Origin: Tamarix chinensis
Taxonomy: Eukaryota > Streptophyta > Magnoliopsida > Caryophyllales > Tamaricaceae
Assembly (NCBI GenBank): GCA_030549775.1
Contig: CM060175.1
Span: 16,722,212 to 16,786,211, forward strand
Length of the DNA stretch: 64,000 nucleotides
Reading direction: 5' to 3'
Below, piece by piece: positions 56,785 through 64,000 of this stretch. Under the pieces are notes generated by a model. The model had not been told where the DNA came from. It saw only the letters and a program-made list of their open reading frames with translations, and searched no databases. Numbering within the stretch: the stretch's first letter is position 1; every line of letters begins with the position of its first letter. The translations under genes were made by a program, and so were the position numbers.

Positions 56785-56883
56785 ATCTCTAAAAAAATTA
56801 ATAAATAAATTATGTTAGAATGTTATGTATTGAGAATAATGTACCATTATATTATCGATACAATAAATATCCTATCATGAAGG

Positions 56884-59800
56884 TCAAAAAATGAATTTAA
56901 AAAAACCAACACAGATATTATATGTTACAATATTATTACCCTCATTTCCTTCTTTTCCTTCTTTTTTTTCCCTTATTTTTGGATTAGATTCAAGCTCTAA
57001 TACATATATTACTTCACGATAATCATCTCTGACATATATTTCCTCCTCATTAATTTTATTGTTATCATCGTTTGATAATTGAGTTGCTTGCACAGCTGAG
57101 ACACACTCTTTATTCCAATTGGCATCATTTTCATCATCACATTCATTGGCATTTCTTTTTTTCGTACATGGTACCACAGATCATTTGTTATTAGTAGGGT
57201 CGGTGGCATAGAATACTTATGTCGGTTGTGATGCTAAGATGAATGGGTCTTGTTTATGACCTACCTTAATAAGATCTACTAATGTGAATCCATCTTCATA
57301 TCTAACCCCACAGCCATTATCAACCCATCTACAGCCGAATACAGGGATTTTAAATACAGTGTAATCTAACTCCCATATATGTTCAATCACACCATAATAA
57401 TTCATATCTGCATAAGTTGGATTCTTGTCTTTCACACTAGCAACATACATTGCCTCAGCCACTAAATTCACCCCACTATTCTGCATTGTACTCTTCTCAT
57501 CTTATTCTTTTGTATAAAAAGTGCAACCGTTGATCACATAACTGGTATATTGAAAAACTTCATAACGAGGTTTCTGAGACAACCAATGTAGGGTTTTAGA
57601 AATTAAAGTTGGGGAATGTCCGATGAGTGGAATGATGTGATCTCTTATCCGAACAATAAAGGAAAGATTATTTTTATCGATAATCAATTTCTTAGTCTTT
57701 GATGGATTTTCAATCCGTAAAGAAGTCATATGATCTTCAATGTACGGCTGAACATCATCATTGTTGTGTAATACATATAGATGTGATGCACAAAACATTT
57801 TAGGGTCTACACACCCAAACTGTTTGCCCTTAATACCCGGTCCTTCAAATTTTCTTGCATGTCAAGACTTAGGAATACCAAGAGCTTTAGCATTTGACAA
57901 GTACTTTGTGCAAAACTCAATTGCCTCTTCCACAAGGTAACTCTCAACAATACATCCTTCTGGCCGATATCGATTCTTCACATAACCTTTTATCAACTTC
58001 ATAAACCATTCAAAGGGGTACATCCAATGCCCATGAACAGGTCCTAACATCTTTACCTCATAAACTAAATGAATAGTTAGATGTACCATAATGTCAAAGA
58101 ATGACTGTGGAAAATACATTTCAAGCTGGCACAAAGTAAACACAATCCCTCTTTGCAAGGCAACCAAACTATCAGGATGTATAACTATAGGGCAGATAGC
58201 TTTAAAAAACCAATAAATCCTCGTGATAGTAATTCGAACACGTTTTGGCAAAATTCCACGTATAGCTATCGGCAACAAGTGTTGCATCAAAATATGACAA
58301 TCATGAGACTTCATGTTAATTAATTTTAACTCTTTCATCGACACAAGCCTTCTAAGATTTGAAGATTACCCGTCCGGAACCTTGATATTGTGAAAGAATT
58401 CACAAAATAAAATTTTCTCTTTTCTGGAAAGAGTATGACACGCTGGTGTTAAATATGTTCTTCTTTCGTTGTCTCGCGGTGTTAGTTCCCGTCTAATACC
58501 CATTTCTTCCTTATCCATTTGAGAATTTATGCCATCTTAAGTCTTGCGTGGAACATTAAATAATGTACCAACAAGACTATCACATATATTTTTCTCAATA
58601 TGCATCACATCAAGGGCATGTCTCACGTAGAAAGATTCCCAATAAGGAAGGTGGAAGAATATTGACATCTTCTTCCACCCAACTGACGGAGGCTTATCTT
58701 TATTCTTCTTCCCAAACTTGACACTCAAATGTTTCATATTTAGCCACACTTGTCAACCCGTCAACCGGATTGGTGCCTGCCCTTCTTCTCGGAATCCATT
58801 GAATGCTTTTCTTTACCTACAATAATGATGATTCTTCAGTAAAAACCTACGATGCCTAAGAAACATGGTCTTTCGGCCATGTGTTAGCTGAACAAATGAA
58901 GTATTCTCCTCACATATCGGACATGCATAATGGCCTTTCACACTATAACCTGACAAGTTGCCATACGCTGAAGAATCATGTATAGTATAGAATAACATTG
59001 CTCTCAAAGTGAAATTTTCTTCACTATATACATCAAATACTTCAACGCCCATGTCCCATAAGAACTTCAAATCATCAATCAAAGGTGCCAAATAAACATC
59101 AATATCATTCCCAGGTTGGTTTGGCCCAAAAATGAGTAAAGACAACATCATATACTTGTGTTTCATATAGAGCCACGGAGGTAGATTGTATATAACCAAA
59201 ATAACCAGCCATAAACAATAGGTGCCTTGATTGTGCGGATTCATTCAATCCATAGAAAGGGCAAGGCACACATTTCTTGCTTCTTTACCGAATTCAGGAA
59301 ACAAGCCATCAATCGTCATCCATTGAGGAGAGTCAGATGGATGTCTAAGATGCCCGTTATCTACCTTGTCATTAGCATGTCATCTTAGGTTCTTGGCATC
59401 TTCAACATCATTAAATATCCGCCTTAATCTTGGTATTATAGGAAAATACCAAAACACCTTAGAGGGCAACTTGTTCTTCTTGTATCGTGGTGCTTTGCAT
59501 CCAGGATTAGGATAACTATCCAAACATGCATTGCCATTACGATATAAAATACAATCATTAGGGCATGCATGTATCTTCTCATAACTCATGCCCATAGAGG
59601 ATAGAATCTTCTTCTCTTCATAGGTACGATCGAGTAGAAAATTTTCATTAGGAAGCATACCCTTCACAAGTGACAATAATTATGTGAAACTCTTATCACT
59701 CCATCTGTTACATGCTTTTAAGTTCTATAACCTTAAAGTAGCGGATAATCCCGTAAACGTCTTACAATCACCGTACAAAGGTTTCTCCGAGTCATTCAAT

Positions 59801-60168
59801 AACTTCTCGAATATTTTTAGGCAATCTCGAACACTTTCCTCAAACTTTTGAGTCATCTCCTCTAACAAATGTCCCTCATAGTTATCAAATGATGATCCAC
59901 TACTATACCTCCTAACATCATCATTATCATATTTAAACTCTATTTCCCCATACCATATCCAAAAAGTGTAACTTGTATCAATTCCATACACAAACAAATG
60001 ATCTCTCAAATCATTAGCGTTGACACGCTGAATATAAGCACACTTCAAACAAGGACAGACTATTCTACTAGAGTCCCGAGCATGTTCAACTGCAAACTTG
60101 ATGAAAAACTCCACTCCTTCGTTATATTCTGTAGACAGAAAATTTGCAGACAACCATTTCCGATCCAT
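56884..60168 (-). pseudogene. TNP2-type transposase of CACTA element L, nonsense-mutated
   Basis: About 1,095 codons in one reading frame with no frameshift but roughly ten stop codons (among them near 59725, 59380, 59245, 58813 and 57862). Domains in order: transposase-associated N-terminal domain (residues 1-80: MDRKWLSANFLSTEYNEGVE, FAVEHARDSSRIVCPCLKCA, LRDHLFVYGIDTSYTFWIWY); TNP2 region (about 165-520: SSMGMSYEKIHACPNDCILY, YNLPPWLYMKHKYMMLSLLI, GPNQPGNDIDVYLAPLIDDL, HYACPICEE, RHALDVMHIEKNICDSLVGT); DUF4218 (about 600-770: GPVHGHWMYPFEWFMKLIKG, NRYRPEGCIVESYLVEE); DUF4216 (about 895-980: YYGVIEHIWELDYTVFKIPV, FGCRW). It cuts and joins element ends. Start at 60168 matches the usual MDR/MDK-W start. 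Every stop can be reached by a single base change. Confidence 0.93.
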
Positions 60169-60295
60169 AGTTTTTGAATCTAGATATATCCCATGTGAAA
60201 GTAATTATTAAAAATCAATTGAATTATAAGTTTAATAATTCGCAAATCGCTCATGCTTAGAAATAATTAATCTCAAATGTATCATGTTATTCTAC

Positions 60296-60395
60296 ATATA
60301 TATATATATATATATATATATACAAATCATGCTAACACGTTTCTAAAAAGATATTAATGTTGATCAATGAAACTGCTCATACTTATAAAGAGTTC

Positions 60396-60466
<71 letters not shown>
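60296..60466. repeat. (TA)n microsatellites upstream of the TNP2 gene
   Basis: (TA)n runs at about 60295-60322 and 60400-60466 in the presumptive 5' region of L. The Tyr/Ile repeat frame across them is an artefact. Confidence 0.95.
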
Positions 60467-60470
<4 letters not shown>

Positions 60471-60610
60471 CATACGTAGCAAAACATTCTACAATAGTTC
60501 AAATTATAAAAGATATACATACTACAGGATTTAAGTAATAGCAACACTATATACATCAAAATATTGCTACAACCCAAATACCTAAAAAACAAAAACTCGT
60601 ATCCCTAAAA

Positions 60611-60774
60611 CTAAATCCCCCGATACCCTCGTCGAGCCAGACTAAAAACTATAACTCTAAAAGTCCACTCATCAAGATATATCATTTGATCCCTGACATC
60701 ATCGCAAGAGAGTCTACTCATGGATACTCTAGGGTAACTAGGGTGGATACTCCGAGGCAAGCTATGATGATACC
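60611..60774 (-). CDS. Short 3'-end frame in L, truncated by M
   Basis: On the minus strand a frame is open from the M junction (60774) to TAG at 60611-60613, about 54 codons. It contains MSRLSCDDVRDQMIYLDEWT, FRVIVFSLARRGYRGI. I do not recognise it. Its codon pattern looks protein-like rather than random, and it could be an upstream exon or the C-terminus of another L-carried gene. It could also be chance. Confidence 0.3.
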
Positions 60775-60874
60775 TGTAACACCCCCAAATTTACTACAGA
60801 AAAATTTTGTTTAAATCAAAGGTTTAGCGGAAGCGAAAGAATTAAAACCCTAAACTTGGGGGTATTACCGCCAC

Positions 60875-60918
60875 ACTTAGTACCAGACCGGTTCACTCCT
60901 ACCGTTCCGATACTAAGT
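60875..60918 (-). other. Conserved LTR-terminal hairpin in M
   Basis: ACTTAGTA (60875-60882) and TACTAAGT (60911-60918), perfect arms, same position as in D although the loop sequence differs. Confidence 0.65.
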
Positions 60919-61446
60919 GCTAAAGCTAAACTAAACAATCGTTAAGTAAGAATCATCGAAACATAGGTCCATAGTTAACATAGATCATTCATGAAAACAC
61001 AAGTCAACAACAGTTAAAATATCGTTTAGGATTACAACTTAAAAGTACGGTTTCAAAACAAGAAGCGTAGTACAAAATATAGCTAAATAAAACAAAACCC
61101 AAGGGACCAAAATCCAGACCGCCTACTCACTCAAGTCAAGCCTTCCACCCCAATTTAGTAACCGATCAAACCTGTATAGGAGGTCTGCTCCCCATCATCG
61201 GTGGATCGACACAGGACCCATTCAATCAAGGTAGTATCAGTACGGGTCCAATACTGAGTAAGGGCGCAGGTGCGCTAAGGCCAAGCATACAATCATACCA
61301 CATAGCACACATAGCACAATCATATAGGCAACATGCGATAACATGCAAGATAAGGCCTGAATACTTTTCTAGTGACTTATTCTTTATTCTCATTAATAAT
61401 ATGTCCATTCCACACATATTCTTTAATAGTCCATGTGAGTGCGGGA

Positions 61447-61872
61447 ACCCTACTATTATAGCCGGTGGACCGGAAGATAAACGCATAGGGCAGAACGCCT
61501 CTGATCCACTATTATTGCCGGTGGACCAGAAAGTAAACGCACAGGGCAAAACGCCTCTGATCCACTATTATTTGCCGGTGGACCGGACTGGCCCCGACTC
61601 ACATGGTGTTTCGCTTTAAGTACTTAGTATCTTTCCCATGGTTTAACTTATTCATTTGGTTTGTCGAACACGAGATCCCCCACTATTATAGCCGGTGGAC
61701 CGGAAGATAAACGCACAGGGTAAAACGCCTCTGATCCACTATTATAGCCGGTGGACCGGAAAATAAACGCACAGGGCAGAACGCCTCTGATCCACTATTA
61801 TAGCCGGTGGACCGGAAAATAAACGTACAGGGCAGAACGCCTCTGATCCACTATTATTGCCGGTGGACCGGA
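61447..61872 (-). repeat. 56-bp minisatellite of LTR M
   Basis: Same unit and two-cluster arrangement as D (61447-61583 and 61678-61872). Copies alternate between CTATTATAGCCGGTGG and CTATTATTGCCGGTGG. Confidence 0.92.
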
Positions 61873-63068
61873 ACACGGGCTCGGCTCAACATCTTTCGCT
61901 TTACGTGATTAATGTCTTATCAGTGTCTTATTAAATCACACATCACCCTTAACATGCATGCCAACAACATTCTAGTGCTTTCTTTCAAGAGGGCCCGTCC
62001 CATATGTTGAGACTCGTGCACCCTTAGTCACACCCCGACATTAATTCCCCTTAAGCTCACACATAATGAGAGACCAACTCCTGGAGGCGTAGGTTAAACC
62101 CAACACCCTATGACATCGATCTCGCCTATTCTCACCTCTAGGGTTTTCCCCTTGGAAACCCTAGTTGGGCCTATGTGGCCCAACCCCTTCTCACTTACCT
62201 TACCATTACTTATTCTTCTCCCCACATCTCACCCTCATTAGGTCAAACCCCATGGCATATCACTTTACTCCTCGATCTCGCATGTGACCGGCAAAACCCT
62301 AGTAGGCCACATCAAACCTTAGCACCTTACTTATTCCACAAGTAACCTCTCTCTCTTCATCCCCAAGTCTCTTCATTCACATGGAAACCCATACCCATCT
62401 TTTATATAATAGAATTCTCACTCTTAACCCATACTCCACCCCTCCTTAATTATCCTTACTTTTACACTTCCCAAATTTCCACTTTCTCCCCAAAACCCTA
62501 ATCGGGTCCTTTATACACCTTTGCACCAACCTACGTACTATTTTTCATCCTAAGTCTCCCATCACCCCACAACTCTCCCATTCTCTTATTTACACCCTAA
62601 TTCAACTTTTCTCACGTAAGATTCACCCCCATGCGAAATTTAGCCATTCCATGCAAACACCCCAAGTCTCCATGCAGATTTTAAGACTCCCATGCATGGT
62701 CCCCAACTCTCGTTTATTTTGGACATTCTCCCCACTTAAATCTTCTCTCATGGATCATGAGGTACTTTGGTCAACCCCATATCCCCCTTAATGGTCTCAC
62801 TTCCCATTCCTCTCTTGTCAATCTTTTAGTCCCATTCCATAACGCCAAAACCCTAGCATGCATGTCCTAGAGGGCCGTATCAACACATCATAAATATCAC
62901 ACATAAACATGTCATGCTCATGTCATAGAAAGCACACACGACATACCTCAAATTCCAAGCTACGCTACACATGAGACAAGTTATCCATAAATCATGTAAC
63001 ACACATTAGCATGGTATACACAACAATCAACACATCACATCACACATAGCACAAGGCCATAGCTTCGT

Positions 63069-63105
63069 CCTTACCTAACACGACACCGATCTTGGAGCAC
63101 GTTCC
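63069..63105 (-). promoter_or_regulatory. Inverted repeat and donor-like site in LTR M
   Basis: Minus strand GGAACGTGCTCC (63094-63105, one arm mismatch), then AAGATCGGTGTCGTGTTAG and GTAAGGACG, donor at 63069-63074. With TACAG|GT at 61172-61173 the implied intron is about 1901 bases, against about 1905 in D. Confidence 0.5.
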
Positions 63106-63469
63106 TACGCCTCCTCCGGGTTTCGACTTGATTCGCCTATAAGAGGGAAAAACTAGAGGTTAATTTCCCTCTGACTAAAACACCATTCTTTCTACCTTAC
63201 CCTATCTTTAACTTACCATTAGGGCTATCAATACTAATAATGCCTTTATAAGTAAAAGCAAGTAGGGTTTCATTCTTAAGGTAGTTAATCATGCTACTAC
63301 TAATCAAAATAGGTCTTAATAGTTATGATAATTTAAGGCAAATATAATAGTATTATTTATTAACGGTAATAGTTTCAATGTTAATAAAAATGGTAATAAT
63401 ATTTAGTGCTAGTGAGGTTCTTATTGTACTAATACCACTAATAGCAATATTACTAATGATGATAGTGAG

Positions 63470-63660
63470 AATAATAATAATAATAATAATGGTAGTAATA
63501 ATAGTAACCATAATAGTAATAATAATAATAACAGTAATAACGAGGATGATGTTGAAATAGTAATACTAAGGTTATAGGTCATTAATAATAATAGTCATAA
63601 TAGTTATGATTATTTCGAATCCAAGTTAAATAATAATAATAATAATAATAATAATAGATA
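63470..63660. repeat. (AAT)n microsatellites in LTR M
   Basis: Runs of AAT/ATA at 63470-63490 and 63630-63656 within a degenerate AAT-rich stretch. Confidence 0.92.
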
Positions 63661-63729
63661 ATGATGATAACCTTAAGAATAATACTAAGGATACTAAAAA
63701 TAATTAACACTTGAACAGCAAGGATTTAA

Positions 63730-64000
63730 GGGTTGGGGGAGTTCAGAGGGCCACCTAGGGTGCTGGTGGCACAGGTGGCGGTGCAAGGCACACGGCGGCT
63801 GCGGCGGCGGCGGTGATGGGGGGAGAAGGAAGGTGGAGAAGTGGTGGAGGGGGAGGAAGGAAAAGGAGAGGTTGGCAGGGGAAACAGAGGGTCTAGGGAG
63901 GTTGGGGAAGCTCCCTTGGTGGTTTTAGAAGGCATAGGGGGTGCTGGAAGTGGCGGCACGACGGTGGGCGGTAGTAAGAAGGGCGGCGGGGTTCGAAGCT
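63730..64000 (-). repeat. Start of the purine-rich tract of LTR M
   Basis: G/A- and GGC-rich, equivalent to 31920 onward in D. The Pro-rich minus-strand frame is compositional. Confidence 0.8.

Larger units (their letters stand above)
52730..60774 (-). mobile_element. L: En/Spm (CACTA) DNA transposon, cut off by M on the right
   Basis: The left terminus is CACTACCCCGGAAAGGGG at 52730, preceded by AAT (52727-52729), the likely 3-bp TSD. Subterminal repeats fill 52740-53330. Two genes read leftward: a TNP2 transposase (60168-56884) and a transposase_24/Ulp1 gene (56784-53797), so the left end is the 3' end of the element. M inserted at 60775, and the 5' terminus and second TSD copy are past the window. 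At least 8 kb belongs to L. It inserted into LTR K. Confidence 0.9.
60775..64000 (-). mobile_element. M: long-LTR family member nested in L, runs off the right edge
   Basis: Plus strand TGTAACACCCCCAAATTTAC at 60775. It follows D base for base in layout: hairpin, acceptor-like site, minisatellite, ACGTACTATTTTTCATCCTA region, donor and inverted repeat, TAA microsatellites, start of the purine-rich tract at about 63730. By comparison with D, about 1.7 kb should remain beyond the window. Whether it is a solo LTR or one LTR of a full element cannot be seen. Confidence 0.9.

Noticed and set aside
1..64000. tRNA, rRNA or small RNA genes
   Set aside because: No stretch with the conserved A/B boxes of a tRNA gene or rRNA signature was noticed. 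The only tRNA-like sequences are the retrotransposon primer-binding sites. A dedicated scan was not possible.

Overview
This window is repeat-dense nuclear DNA from a flowering plant, probably a eudicot; the species cannot be named from the sequence alone. The signs are Ty3/gypsy elements of the Athila and chromodomain (Tekay/Del-like) types, an En/Spm (CACTA) transposon, a processed copy of a cytosolic ribosomal protein mRNA, and long trinucleotide microsatellites. I see no intact cellular gene and no tRNA or rRNA. Everything that looks protein-coding is a transposon remnant or a retrocopy.

Left edge (1-2972): gag end, primer-binding site and 5' LTR of a minus-strand Athila element. At 2973-6459 lies older unassigned sequence holding a full-length but nonsense-mutated RPL10A retrocopy, with its poly(A) tail and 15-bp target-site duplication (TSD).

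From about 6460 to the right edge is one nest of LTR retrotransposons. I name them by letter. J is the old host: a minus-strand gypsy relic with LTR pieces at 18383-19354, 43899-46902 and 48397-49349, and only gag left inside. Inserted in J's left LTR are A (6474-18382), which contains B (10062-17942), which contains C (12840-17152); and G (19355-43898). G is the most complete chromovirus: gag, protease, RT, RNase H, integrase and chromodomain on the minus strand. G itself contains E (21474-24977, in its 3' LTR), D (28501-33406, in pol) and F (36658-43814, a non-autonomous Athila-like element sitting at G's primer-binding site). Inserted in J's right LTR is K (from 49350), which contains the CACTA element L (52730 onward), which contains M (60775 to beyond the window). 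For A, B, C, D, E, F and G I could find both ends and a 5-bp TSD by eye.

A, B, C, D, E, K, M and the LTRs of G and J all belong to one family with very long LTRs (3.5-4.9 kb). Seen in sense direction an LTR has an AT-rich start, about 1 kb of polypyrimidine containing a TATAAATA box, trinucleotide microsatellites, a short inverted repeat (GGAGCGTGCTCC), a splice-donor-like AGGTAAGG, telobox-like tandem repeats, a 56-bp minisatellite, a splice-acceptor-like TGCAGGT, and a conserved hairpin next to the LTR end. A, B, C, D and E are solo LTRs. G supplies the coding region that fixes the family's sense direction.

The CACTA element L carries a TNP2-type transposase frame and a second, multi-exon gene with a plant-transposase domain and an Ulp1-type cysteine protease domain; both are broken by stop codons. 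F carries a gag-like frame with an internal 204-bp duplication.
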